From the NCBI GenBank assembly GCA_003519205.1, contig DOXE01000064.1, positions 3,552 to 19,573 of the forward strand: a stretch of DNA of 16,022 bases. Reading direction: 5' to 3'. How positions within the stretch are numbered: position 1 is the first letter of the stretch; every line of letters begins with the position of its first letter. Position numbers and translations under genes: made by a program. Under the pieces are notes generated by a model. That model was given only the letters and a program-made list of their open reading frames with translations, was not told the DNA's origin and did not search any database. This document shows, in pieces, positions 6,949 through 14,558 of the stretch. This DNA is from Chloroflexota bacterium (GTDB lineage Bacteria > Chloroflexota > Anaerolineae > Promineifilales > Promineifilaceae).

Positions 6949-7791
6949 ATGAGATGGCCCGCATATAAACACGTCTTCTTCGATTGCGATTCAACATTGA
7001 CAACAATAGAAGGGATCGATGCCCTTGCAGAAGCAAGCGGCAAAAGTTGGCGGATTGGTGTTCTCACCGAGGCGGCCATGAACGGTGAAGTCGATCTGGA
7101 AGAAGTATACGCAAAACGGTTACAAGCCTTAAAACCAACACGTGGGCAAATTCAGACCATTCGAAAGATTTACAAAAAAAATATCGTGCCTGATGCGGTT
7201 GAGGTTGTTGCAGCTCTCCAATACTTGAACCACCAAGTATATATACTCAGCGGAGGATTGGCCGAGCCGGTTATTGAATTCGGTCGATTTCTAGGTGTTC
7301 CACTCGATCACATACGCGCCGTCAATGTTGAATACGACCAGCTCTCCGGTGAATGGTGGCAACAAATCAACTACGAACAGCCGAATGTTTCAGAACGACT
7401 CCTTTCTTACCCGAGTGACTCTCTCACTGTCAGCGATGGCAAAGCCCAGATAGTGGGAGATTTCCTGGGCGATCAAATGGGCAGATCGCTATTTGTAGGA
7501 GACGGCGTGAGTGACTTACTCGCCAGCAGGGCGGTGGATCTATTCGTCGGTTTTGGCGGCGTCGTCACCAGGTCGCGGGTACAATCCGAAGCACCTGTCT
7601 TTATTAATTCCCACAGCCTGGCCCCCCTATTAGCCATTGCCGCCGGTCCGGCTAATCTGGCCAGCCTCGAGGGCAGCGATTATCAGGATGTGGCAGAAAA
7701 AGCGAAAATTCTCATTAATCAAGGTGGGATCAGTTTCCAGAGCGAGGAACTCAATGACAAATTCGACAAGGCATGGCAAGCAGCATATTAG
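6949..7791 (+). CDS. serB: Phosphoserine phosphatase (HAD superfamily)
   Basis: The 280-residue protein is a HAD-type phosphatase of the SerB subfamily, which releases serine from O-phosphoserine, the last step of serine synthesis. The four HAD motifs are all present: DCDST (12-16) with nucleophile Asp12 and acid/base Asp14, Ser101 in LSGG, Lys165 in DGKAQ, and GDGVSD (184-189) with Asp185 and Asp189. Glu21 after motif I fits the substrate-binding Glu of SerB. The C-terminal extension of about 60 residues beyond the usual core has no recognised domain, and no ACT domain is present. Its last 38 bases overlap the next gene in another frame, and serA follows that, which supports a role in serine synthesis rather than another HAD activity. 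Confidence 0.88.
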   Translation: MRWPAYKHVFFDCDSTLTTIEGIDALAEASGKSWRIGVLTEAAMNGEVDLEEVYAKRLQALKPTRGQIQTIRKIYKKNIVPDAVEVVAALQYLNHQVYILSGGLAEPVIEFGRFLGVPLDHIRAVNVEYDQLSGEWWQQINYEQPNVSERLLSYPSDSLTVSDGKAQIVGDFLGDQMGRSLFVGDGVSDLLASRAVDLFVGFGGVVTRSRVQSEAPVFINSHSLAPLLAIAAGPANLASLEGSDYQDVAEKAKILINQGGISFQSEELNDKFDKAWQAAY

Positions 7792-8866
7792 GCTATTTAT
7801 TCCCGGCCCAACTGAGGTAAGGCCAACAATTCTTGATGCTCAAACCGAATGGATGATTGGCCATCGGATGCCAGAATGTGCAGATTTATTTGGACGAATT
7901 CAGGAGAAAATCCGTCAAGTTTTTTACACCGAAAGCCGGGTTTATATTACGGCATCTTCAGGCACGGGATTACAGGAGGCCGCCGTTCGTAACTGTAGCG
8001 ATATAAATGTGCTCAACTGCGTTAACGGAGCCTTTTCCGACCGCTGGCGGAAGGTAACCGAAGCAAATGGAAAACAAAACTCGGTTCTTGAAGTTGATTG
8101 GGGAAAACCCATTCTGCCGGAACAAGTGGTTGATAGCTTGTCTGCTGGGGATTTTGATGCCATTACCGTCGTTCATAACGAAACTAGCACCGGCGCGACC
8201 AGCCCTATTGAAAAGATCGCCGAGGCCGTTCGCTCACTACCAGGAGGTGACGAGATCCTGATATTGGTGGACTCGGTAAGTGGCTTGTCTGGAATCAAGC
8301 TGGAATTCGACGCCTGGGATCTCGACGTCGTTTTGACTTCAAGCCAGAAAGCTTTCGCACTCCCGGCCGGATTGGCCTTCTGTGCTGTTTCTGACCGGGC
8401 GCTCGAGAAAGCCCGAACTGTATCTCATCGAGGATATTATTTTGACTTTTTGGAATTGGAGAAATACTTGCTACGTAATCAAACACCGGCAACACCAGCT
8501 ATTTCATTACTCTATGCTCTGGACAGGCAACTGGATGATATGTTAGCAGAAGGCATGGAAAACCGGTTCCAACGACACCTGGACCTGCGTGATCGGACCA
8601 TTTTCTGGGCGCAAGCAAGAGGTCTCAAATTATTTGCGCCAGAAGGTTACCGTTCTCCTACAGTTACTTGCGTGATGAACGACCGAGAGATTGACATAAA
8701 TGAACTGAACCAATACTTGCGATCCCAGGGCATGATCATTTCCAACGGCTATGGCCCACTGAAAGGCAAAAACTTCCGCATTGCCCACATGGGTGATACT
8801 CAATTTCATGAACTAGAGGAACTACTGGCAACCATTGACCGGTTTTTAGCTAAGGAACCAGCCTGA
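7754..8866 (+). CDS. Class V PLP aminotransferase (AGXT/serine-pyruvate type), probable phosphoserine aminotransferase
   Basis: The 370-residue protein belongs to the class V (fold type I) alanine-glyoxylate/serine-pyruvate aminotransferase family. It shows HIRLFIPGPTEV at the N-terminus, ASSGTG (67-72) for the cofactor phosphate, HNETSTG (141-147), the PLP-ring Asp173 in VDSVSG, and Lys199 in SSQKA as the Schiff-base lysine. It sits between serB and serA, overlapping serB by 38 bases and sharing one base with serA (stop and start read TGATG). The expected step is therefore conversion of 3-phosphohydroxypyruvate to phosphoserine with glutamate. It is not of the classic SerC sequence type, so that role is inferred from context. 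Serine-glyoxylate or alanine-glyoxylate transamination is the alternative. The ATG at 7754 is chosen for the GAGGA five bases upstream and the family N-terminus. The same frame is open upstream within serB. Confidence 0.9.
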   Translation: MTNSTRHGKQHIRLFIPGPTEVRPTILDAQTEWMIGHRMPECADLFGRIQEKIRQVFYTESRVYITASSGTGLQEAAVRNCSDINVLNCVNGAFSDRWRKVTEANGKQNSVLEVDWGKPILPEQVVDSLSAGDFDAITVVHNETSTGATSPIEKIAEAVRSLPGGDEILILVDSVSGLSGIKLEFDAWDLDVVLTSSQKAFALPAGLAFCAVSDRALEKARTVSHRGYYFDFLELEKYLLRNQTPATPAISLLYALDRQLDDMLAEGMENRFQRHLDLRDRTIFWAQARGLKLFAPEGYRSPTVTCVMNDREIDINELNQYLRSQGMIISNGYGPLKGKNFRIAHMGDTQFHELEELLATIDRFLAKEPA

Positions 8867-10449
8867 TGTACCGAATTCTCGTTTCAGATAGATTGGGGGA
8901 TACCGGAATTGAGTTGCTTGATCAGGCTGAAGATGTCGAATTTGACGTCAAGCTCGAGCTGAGCAAAGAAGAATTGATTTCTATCATACCCGGTTATGAA
9001 GCTATTATCGTACGAAGTGGCACGAAAGTAGATGCCGACGTCCTGGCTGCCGGCAGTAACTTACGAGTGGTTGGAAGGGCTGGCATCGGCGTAGACAACA
9101 TTGACCTACAGGCGGCGACTTCTAAAGGAATCATTGTGATGAATACGCCACAGGCCAATGCTGTAGCCACGGCCGAACAAGCGATGACGCTCATGCTAGC
9201 CGTTAGCCGGCATACCGCGCCCGCCCATGCCTCTTTATTAGCTGGGGAATGGCGGCGCTCCGATTTCGTCGGCCGCCAGTTATACCGCAAGGTGCTTGGC
9301 ATCATCGGATTTGGACGGATCGGCCGTTTGTTCGCCTCCCGCGCCAAAAGTTTTGGCATGGAGATCCTGGCCTATGATCCGTTTGTTTCTGAAGATGTGG
9401 CCAAAGAATTGGGCGTCGCCCTCGTCGACCTGGACGATCTACTGGAGCAATCGGACTACATTAGCCTTCATACAACCATTACGGCTCAGACGAAAAAAAT
9501 TATCGATGCCTCGGCCATCCACAAAATGAAAGATAAAGTCGTGATAGTCAATTCCGCTCGGGGTGCCTTGATCGACGAAGAAGCATTGGCCGATGCGTTG
9601 CGACAAGGAAAGGTCAAAGCTGCAGCTGTCGATGTTTACAGCCAAGAACCTCCAAAGGAAAATCCACTGATTGGGCTGCCCAACGTCTTACATACCCCTC
9701 ATTTAGGAGCGAGTACGGTCGAAGCCCAACGAAATGTGGCTACCCAAATCGTGGAACAAGTGATCGACGCATTGCGAGGGAATGATTTCCGAAACACGGT
9801 AAACATGCCCTTCCACGCCGGACCAGATTTTGCGATGCTTGCACCCCATATGCTTCTGGCCGAGAAACTGGGGATCCTGCAAAGAGCAATGGCGCCAGCA
9901 CCGATTAGGCGAGTCGAAGTAGAGGTTCGTGGAGAATTGGTTGACCGCCTGGTCCGGCCGGCGGCTGCGGCTTTATTAAAAGGTCTGCTCGAAAGATCGC
10001 TGGCTGACTCTGTGAATTACATTAATGCCCCGCTCCTGGCCGAGGAACATGGGATCACTATTACCCAGACGAAGGGCTTGAATTTGGTTGACTACCCAAA
10101 TTTGATATCCTGTCTCGTTCACTGGGATAATGGGCACCGCCTGCTTGCTGGCGTCTTATTTGGGGGCACAGAACCTCGCCTGGTACAGGTGGACGACTAT
10201 CATCTGGATGCGAGCCCAAAGGGTACAATCCTCATCCTGCAAAACCAGGATGTGCCCGGGGTTATCGGCCAGGTGGGAACAATTCTGGCGGCTGCCGAAG
10301 TCAATATTGGCGAGTGGCGAATGGGTCGCCATCATCCAGGTGGTTTAGCCCTAAGCTTCATCAGCCTGGATAGCGAACCAGATCAAGAGACTTTACGGTT
10401 GTTAGAAGGGATACCGGCTGTGATCGGGGTGAAGCTAGTGACCATTTAA
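8866..10449 (+). CDS. serA: D-3-phosphoglycerate dehydrogenase
   Basis: The 527-residue protein is the long form of SerA, which oxidises 3-phosphoglycerate to 3-phosphohydroxypyruvate with NAD+ as the first step of serine synthesis. The NAD-binding GFGRIG lies at 148-153 with Asp171 behind it. The catalytic residues are Arg232 (NSARG), Glu261 (DVYSQEP) and His279 (TPHLGAST). A middle domain of about 130 residues (roughly 320-450) separates the dehydrogenase core from a C-terminal ACT domain (about 454-527, LQNQDVPGVIGQVGTILA). In this family the ACT domain usually binds serine for feedback inhibition. The length matches the usual long form. It starts inside the stop codon of the aminotransferase gene and ends 30 bases from the convergent jag stop. 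Confidence 0.96.
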   Translation: MYRILVSDRLGDTGIELLDQAEDVEFDVKLELSKEELISIIPGYEAIIVRSGTKVDADVLAAGSNLRVVGRAGIGVDNIDLQAATSKGIIVMNTPQANAVATAEQAMTLMLAVSRHTAPAHASLLAGEWRRSDFVGRQLYRKVLGIIGFGRIGRLFASRAKSFGMEILAYDPFVSEDVAKELGVALVDLDDLLEQSDYISLHTTITAQTKKIIDASAIHKMKDKVVIVNSARGALIDEEALADALRQGKVKAAAVDVYSQEPPKENPLIGLPNVLHTPHLGASTVEAQRNVATQIVEQVIDALRGNDFRNTVNMPFHAGPDFAMLAPHMLLAEKLGILQRAMAPAPIRRVEVEVRGELVDRLVRPAAAALLKGLLERSLADSVNYINAPLLAEEHGITITQTKGLNLVDYPNLISCLVHWDNGHRLLAGVLFGGTEPRLVQVDDYHLDASPKGTILILQNQDVPGVIGQVGTILAAAEVNIGEWRMGRHHPGGLALSFISLDSEPDQETLRLLEGIPAVIGVKLVTI

Positions 10450-10464
10450 GCAGAAATCGGCAGG

Positions 10465-10480
10465 AATGAATAACTTCATT
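10465..10480. other. Small inverted repeat between convergent serA and jag
   Basis: AATGAA and TTCATT form a six-base AT-rich stem around a four-base loop in the 30-base gap between the two stops. It has no clear T-run, so it is at most a weak terminator. No better terminator is visible for either operon here. Confidence 0.25.
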
Positions 10481-11271
10481 TAACGAACTAGGAAAATCTT
10501 GACTTTGCGGCGGCGTCCTTCACCTATACTCTCGGTATAAACCCTATCGTCTTCCCGTAGTGTTATATGAATGATTCGTCTTTCATTAGGAGGCATTGGC
10601 TCTAGACTCATTGAATGACCACGATTCACCACCTTGTCTGCCATCCTTTCTGCCAATCTAGCCAGAGCTTGTTCCCGCCTTGCTCTGTAGCCTTCGATGT
10701 CAACGATAAAATTCGGTTTACGTTGAATCTTATGCCCGGTCATCAAGCGGGCTATATATTGGAACGAATTCAATGTTTCGCCGCGGGGACCGATAAGAAC
10801 GCCCATATCCTGTCCCATGATGTCGACGATCCACCGTTGCTCGCCGGTTAAATCGTCAGGTTCAGATTGTCGCAACTCAATCGTAGCATCTATCTGCATC
10901 TTTTCCAGCAATGAAGATACGATTTCCCTAGCTACTTCTTCTTCTGGTTGTCCTTCATACGGAAGCTCTAGCCGGGTTTCTCGTGTTTCCACCCTGACGG
11001 TTGGTTCCTGAACCATCTCATCAGCCTCAATAGTGACAGCATCATTGGCCTGGGGAAGCGGCTGTTCCAACAATGATTCTTCCGGTTTCACCGTGAGCCG
11101 CACCTGGGCTTCCCGCCCCCCGATTCCTAGGAAGCCTGAACTCCCTTCATCTAAAACCTCTATGTTCACATCTTCCCGGCCCAAATTAAGTTGAGCCAGC
11201 CCAGCCTCAATAGCCTTCTCAACATCCTCGCCCCCGATTTCTAGCACGTTTTCATCCGAAACCATGATCAT
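10480..11271 (-). CDS. jag: Jag/KhpB RNA-binding protein (SpoIIIJ-associated)
   Basis: The 263-residue protein has the three-part Jag architecture. The Jag-N domain (about 5-62) has the signature SSGFLGIGGREAQVRL. An acidic linker of about 45 residues follows. The KH domain (about 115-195) has its GxxG loop at GPRG (161-164). The C-terminal R3H domain has Arg231 and His235 in NERRIIH. Jag/KhpB is an RNA-binding protein that partners KhpA in Gram-positive bacteria, where it affects cell elongation and division, and it is classically encoded next to yidC. Here it is the last gene of the rpmH-to-jag operon, 55 bases after yidC. The first ATG is at 11271. The third codon, also ATG at 11265, is better placed behind GTGAG and may be the real start. 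Confidence 0.93.
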   Translation of the reverse strand: MIMVSDENVLEIGGEDVEKAIEAGLAQLNLGREDVNIEVLDEGSSGFLGIGGREAQVRLTVKPEESLLEQPLPQANDAVTIEADEMVQEPTVRVETRETRLELPYEGQPEEEVAREIVSSLLEKMQIDATIELRQSEPDDLTGEQRWIVDIMGQDMGVLIGPRGETLNSFQYIARLMTGHKIQRKPNFIVDIEGYRARREQALARLAERMADKVVNRGHSMSLEPMPPNERRIIHITLREDDRVYTESIGEGRRRKVKIFLVR

Positions 11272-11326
11272 CTCACTCGTTTTTTGATTTTTCTATTAAT
11301 TTGGCACCTACATCAGGTCAAATTTA

Positions 11327-12247
11327 TTAACGTTTTGCAGACCGGCGTTTCCGCTTGGAAGTTTTCTTTTTAGCTGGTTGTTTATATGATGACCGTCCGT
11401 CCGCCCCACTCGTCGCCGGTTGGACCTTGGCTTCGGCCGGAATCCCGGTCGTTTTGGGTATTTCTTCACCGGCCTCTTGGGCTGCTTTTTCCTTGGCCAT
11501 GCTGGATCTCGTTAAATAACCCTGCCCGATGCCAATCACGTTGGAAAGGATAAAATAAATCGACAAGCCTGAGGGAAACGATAACGAAAAGAACCCGAAC
11601 ATAAGTGGCATGGTATATTGCATGGATTGGGTCATGCCAGCCATAGGATTGTCGTCTTGTTTTTTCTTCTTCTTGTCACCATCTTCCTTCTTGGTGCTTG
11701 GCGTCAACAGTTTTTGGGAAATGAACATGGTCCCAAATACCAGTACAGGCAATACATAAAAAGGATCAGGCTGAGCCAAATTCAACCAGAGGAACTTGTT
11801 TGGTATTGGTAGTGCTTCGCTAACGTTTACCAGTTCGTCAATGAAGGGATAAATGCGATCTGTGAGCTCGAATAACGCCTGAGGTGTGGATCCAAGCAAG
11901 GTGATAATCGCCCGATAAAGGCCGATCAAAATAGGGAACTGTATTAAAAGGGGCAGGCAACCTGTCAGGCTTTCGGTGGGATTGTAACCGATCTTCTTGA
12001 ACTCCTCCTGCATCTTTTGAGGATTATCTTTATATTTCTTTTGAATCGCCTGGACCTGCGGTTGCATCTCCTGCATTTTCATGCTGCTCTTTTGCTGGCG
12101 CAAATTGAGTGGCAATGTGATCAGGCGAATCAGTATGGTAAAAAGTGCAATAGCTACCACAAAGCTATTGCCTGCCAATCCAGGCAAGATGTTGTAAAGG
12201 AACAACAATGCGTTGGTCATTGGATCAATAACAAGTGCATCCCACAT
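11327..12247 (-). CDS. yidC: Membrane protein insertase YidC/Oxa1 family
   Basis: The 306-residue protein is a short, Gram-positive-type YidC without the large periplasmic domain. It inserts inner-membrane proteins alone or with the Sec translocon. The first membrane segment (about 27-47) contains the conserved groove arginine Arg41 (LIRLITLPLNLRQQ). A cytoplasmic coiled region (about 51-88) follows, then GYNPTESLTGCLPLLIQFPI with the second segment, and three more hydrophobic stretches including MPLMFGFFSLSFPSGLSIYF. Residues about 185-198 form a lysine-rich loop. The C-terminal tail of about 60 residues ends in a strongly basic KKKTSKRKRRSAKR, typical of YidC proteins that contact ribosomes. 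There is no lipobox. AAGGAA lies seven bases before the ATG. The neighbours are the lipoprotein gene upstream and jag downstream. Confidence 0.95.
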   Translation of the reverse strand: MWDALVIDPMTNALLFLYNILPGLAGNSFVVAIALFTILIRLITLPLNLRQQKSSMKMQEMQPQVQAIQKKYKDNPQKMQEEFKKIGYNPTESLTGCLPLLIQFPILIGLYRAIITLLGSTPQALFELTDRIYPFIDELVNVSEALPIPNKFLWLNLAQPDPFYVLPVLVFGTMFISQKLLTPSTKKEDGDKKKKKQDDNPMAGMTQSMQYTMPLMFGFFSLSFPSGLSIYFILSNVIGIGQGYLTRSSMAKEKAAQEAGEEIPKTTGIPAEAKVQPATSGADGRSSYKQPAKKKTSKRKRRSAKR

Positions 12248-12260
12248 AATAAAATTCCTT

Positions 12261-12277
12261 AATAGCTAGATGCTATT
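12261..12277 (-). other. Stem-loop abutting the yidC ribosome binding site
   Basis: AATAGC and GCTATT form a six-base stem around a five-base loop directly next to the AAGGAA ribosome binding site at 12255-12260. In the yidC mRNA this hairpin would end at the base before the site and could affect ribosome access. On the plus strand it is followed by T-rich sequence, but no gene on that strand would need a terminator here. Confidence 0.35.
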
Positions 12278-12298
12278 TTTTTCTTTCCCTCCGACCAT

Positions 12299-12312
12299 GC
12301 GCCTTTCGGCGC
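12299..12312 (-). other. GNRA-tetraloop hairpin between the lipoprotein gene and yidC
   Basis: On the minus strand GCGCC and GGCGC pair around a GAAA tetraloop, a very stable small hairpin 15 bases after the lipoprotein stop codon. No T-run follows on the minus strand, so it is unlikely to terminate the operon fully. It may protect the upstream mRNA end or mark a processing site. On the plus strand it is followed by T6 (12321-12326). Confidence 0.4.
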
Positions 12313-12327
12313 GGCATCAATTTTTTC

Positions 12328-13509
12328 CTAACTCTCATCTTCCACTTGGGGCACAAAAGTCCAACTACGATCTGGATCGGAAAGATCGATAATCTCTAAA
12401 GTCAGTGGTCCTGTTTCATTTTGCATGGCAACGACAATCGAGTCTTCGACGATCACCGGCGTGGTAAACAAAGGAGAGGGCATTTGTTTCTGCCAAAGCT
12501 CTTCACCCGTATCGGCCGACAGAGCAATCAGTGTCCCCTGGCGCTCAGCAGGAGCGATATCGGGATCGCCAGCGGCAGCTACATAAACGACTCCATCATC
12601 AACTACAGTCGCAGCCACAACATATTCGGCAACAGGCCGTTCCCAACGGAGTTCCCCTGTTTCAGCTCCAACAGCAAAGGCATTACCATCGAGATCGACG
12701 AAATACACGACTCCATCGGCATAGGCTGGCGCACCCCACACGGCTGCCTGGGCTAGCGCCGTCCACCGGGAAGCACCAGTAGCCTTATCCAGAGCATGTA
12801 CTTGTTTATCGAAGCTACCCGCGTAAATCAGGTCGCCGTTCATCACCAGTTTGTCTGAAACCGAGCCACCGACGTTTGATTGCCAAATCTCTTCGCCAGT
12901 CTCAGCATCCAAAGCGTAGACGTTTTTGTCAAGAGAGGGCACGAAGATGACCCCATCATCTTCAATTGGATGGCCCCAAATACTATGACCGGCTTCGAAG
13001 GGATCATTCCATATAGGACGGCCATCTTGGTTAGCCAAAGCGACGACAAAATTATCGGCCGTGCCTACGATTACCCTGTCCTCCAATTGTAAGGGTTGGG
13101 CAATGATCCGGTCTTGTGCTATCTGGCTTTGGCTCCAGGCTAGAACTGGATTTTGGCTTAATAACTCTTCTAAAGCATACACACTAACTGTTACGCTGGC
13201 AGAAATAAAACCACCAGAAGCACCGTAATCGCCGAAGACCAGCTGACCCCGATCAACCGAAGGTGCCGCATAGAATTGCAGGCTGTTATTAGATTCTTGG
13301 GGACGATAAACCCAAAGTTGCTTTTCTTCATTTAGATCGACAGCCACGATGCCCGGGCCGAAGGCGACGTATACCACACCATTTTCCCCGGCCGTCATTC
13401 CTGGCCAGTTACTATTAGCGACACTTGTCCCGCAGGCGCTCAATATGAAAGCAACGGTAAATAAAAGAATAATAACCGGCCATTTGACAGGCATTTTTAA
13501 CTTGTACAA
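12328..13509 (-). CDS. PQQ-type beta-propeller lipoprotein (BamB-like repeat protein)
   Basis: The 393-residue protein starts with a lipoprotein signal: a hydrophobic stretch (about 11-25) ending in the lipobox LSAC with Cys26. The rest is made of PQQ-like propeller repeats. Typical repeat ends are VYALDAETGEEIWQ, VHALDKATGASRW, AFAVGAETGELRW and LIALSADTGEELWQ. Six to eight blades can be made out, forming one propeller. Such proteins act as scaffolds outside the cytoplasmic membrane. BamB of the outer-membrane assembly complex has this fold, but membership in a Bam complex is not shown. A TTG start at 13509 is chosen because GGAG lies five bases upstream and it follows the yidD stop by ten bases. 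An ATG at 13494 also keeps the signal, and an ATG at 13542 would overlap yidD. Its place before yidC suggests a link to membrane-protein biogenesis. Confidence 0.85.
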   Translation of the reverse strand: MYKLKMPVKWPVIILLFTVAFILSACGTSVANSNWPGMTAGENGVVYVAFGPGIVAVDLNEEKQLWVYRPQESNNSLQFYAAPSVDRGQLVFGDYGASGGFISASVTVSVYALEELLSQNPVLAWSQSQIAQDRIIAQPLQLEDRVIVGTADNFVVALANQDGRPIWNDPFEAGHSIWGHPIEDDGVIFVPSLDKNVYALDAETGEEIWQSNVGGSVSDKLVMNGDLIYAGSFDKQVHALDKATGASRWTALAQAAVWGAPAYADGVVYFVDLDGNAFAVGAETGELRWERPVAEYVVAATVVDDGVVYVAAAGDPDIAPAERQGTLIALSADTGEELWQKQMPSPLFTTPVIVEDSIVVAMQNETGPLTLEIIDLSDPDRSWTFVPQVEDES

Positions 13510-13519
13510 AGTAACTCCA

Positions 13520-13729
13520 CTAAGGTACCGGATCAAAACCACCGGGATTTAGAGGATGGCATCGTCCAATGCGTTTGATGGCCATCCACCCCCCTTTCAA
13601 GACGCCATATTTTTCAATTGCTTCATAACCATAATGTGAGCATGTTGGTGTAAAACGGCAACTTGATGGCAAGGTCCGGGATAATGTCAATTGATAGATA
13701 CGAATTAGGATTAAAGCGATCCGCCGCAT
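13520..13729 (-). CDS. yidD: Membrane protein insertion efficiency factor YidD
   Basis: The 69-residue protein matches the small YidD family. It starts with an amphipathic, hydrophobic helix (about 3-19). The family signature follows: [15 protein letters not shown] (24-38), then [19 protein letters not shown] and a final NPGGFDPVP. Cys24, Cys30 and Cys57 are the conserved cysteines. In E. coli, YidD helps YidC-dependent insertion of membrane proteins and sits at the inner face of the membrane. The ATG at 13729 has AAGGTGAG just upstream. The gene lies after rnpA, as in most bacteria, but 116 bases away, a gap with no further gene. The next gene starts ten bases after its stop. Confidence 0.95.
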   Translation of the reverse strand: MRRIALILIRIYQLTLSRTLPSSCRFTPTCSHYGYEAIEKYGVLKGGWMAIKRIGRCHPLNPGGFDPVP

Positions 13730-13845
13730 AAACTCACCTTATCTCGAATCTATCTCAAATCCAACCCACACAATAAAAAGCCAATGTGGGAGGAATAGTA
13801 AAAAATAAATTGAGAAATTGAGAGTTCAGTGTCACTCTATTTACG
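13730..13845 (-). other. Gap between rnpA and yidD
   Basis: This 116-base AT-rich gap has no gene. It contains an inverted repeat, CCCACA (13765-13770) and TGTGGG (13785-13790), with a 14-base loop and no T-run. It also has a tandem near-repeat of AATTGAGA around 13808-13826. A role in mRNA processing between rnpA and yidD is possible but unsupported. Confidence 0.3.
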
Positions 13846-14193
13846 CTAATTTTGTTCATTTATGAATACGTTTGCCCGGCATAGTAGTTGCGTGACAGCC
13901 GATTCTATCTCATGATAATCTGCTTCAACTGCCGGGTTACGGGCAACAAAAAGACAATCCCAACCGGGTTGAATAGCATCGATCTTCTTTCGAACTACCT
14001 CACGCAATAATCGTTTGACCCGATTGCGGACTGTGGCTTTTCCGATGTGCCTGCTGGCTGAGAATCCAAAGCGACTCATTGGCTGTCCATTTGGATTTAT
14101 CACCAGGATGGCTAATGGATGGTGCCATCGCCGGCCATCGCGACGCAATAATTCAAAATCAGTCGAACGCCGCAAACGAAAGCGTCTGTGCAT
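13846..14193 (-). CDS. rnpA: Ribonuclease P protein component
   Basis: The 115-residue protein is the protein subunit of RNase P, which with the RNA subunit removes the 5' leader of pre-tRNAs. It begins with the family motif [20 protein letters not shown]. It carries the RNR signature SASRHIGKATVRNRVKRLLRE (45-65), which forms the basic RNA-binding helix. The total length is normal, and no rnpB RNA gene is in the window. Its ATG shares one base with the rpmH stop codon (TAATG), so translation is probably coupled to L34 synthesis. A GAGG lies three bases before the ATG, inside the end of rpmH. Confidence 0.96.
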   Translation of the reverse strand: MHRRFRLRRSTDFELLRRDGRRWHHPLAILVINPNGQPMSRFGFSASRHIGKATVRNRVKRLLREVVRKKIDAIQPGWDCLFVARNPAVEADYHEIESAVTQLLCRANVFINEQN

Positions 14194-14426
14194 TAACCTC
14201 GGTGTTTACCACCTGTGGCCTTTTGCATGTTCCGGTAGCTAGCTGCACGAGTGCCTTTCCAATTCACGCGTTTTACATGATTGTTCATTTTAACACTCAT
14301 CGAACTACGGCCTTTCAATCGTCGGTTTTTCAGCACATTGCGGCCGCCCTTCGTACGCATACGCTTCCGGAAGCCATGAACTCGTACTCGCCGGCGTATT
14401 TTAGGCTGATAAGTCCGTTTCGGCAT
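14193..14426 (-). CDS. rpmH: Ribosomal protein L34 (bL34) with a C-terminal extension
   Basis: Residues 1-45 are a canonical bL34: [20 protein letters not shown] and then [20 protein letters not shown], a basic helix-loop-helix that binds 23S rRNA in the large subunit. The usual bacterial protein ends near residue 45-50. This one continues in frame for about 32 residues rich in Lys, Arg and Asn (46-77), up to the stop that overlaps rnpA. The tail could contact rRNA or nearby proteins, or be a lineage-specific addition. There is no sign of a frameshift, because the frame is clean and leads to the expected one-base overlap with rnpA. GGGAG lies ten bases before the ATG. It is the first gene of the operon that continues to jag. 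Confidence 0.93.
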   Translation of the reverse strand: MPKRTYQPKIRRRVRVHGFRKRMRTKGGRNVLKNRRLKGRSSMSVKMNNHVKRVNWKGTRAASYRNMQKATGGKHRG

Positions 14427-14440
14427 GTTATATATTCTCC

Positions 14441-14469
14441 CAAAAAAACAAGGGCCTAAAGCCCCTTGT
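14441..14469 (-). terminator. Intrinsic terminator in the rpmH leader (attenuator candidate)
   Basis: On the minus strand ACAAGGG (14469-14463) pairs with CCCTTGT (14454-14448). An alternative register with one bulged G gives eight pairs and a five-base loop. A run of T follows at 14447-14442. The T-run ends directly before the GGGAG ribosome binding site of rpmH. The operon promoter lies about 90 bases upstream, so this hairpin is inside the rpmH transcript rather than only behind murA. Confidence 0.75.
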
Positions 14470-14558
14470 AATTTTTCTTCTTACGTTCGTGGGGGCGTCG
14501 TTCTAGACACGAACTCAAATCACCCGCCCACTCCCTTATTTAAAAAAGGTGACAGGAA

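Noticed and set aside
7637..7753. Longer start of the class V aminotransferase
   Set aside because: The extension lies wholly inside serB in another frame and gives a basic, non-family N-terminus. The ATG at 7754 has a good ribosome-binding sequence.
14079..14459. Plus-strand open frame of 126 codons
   Set aside because: It is antisense to rpmH and the start of rnpA, which are unmistakable.
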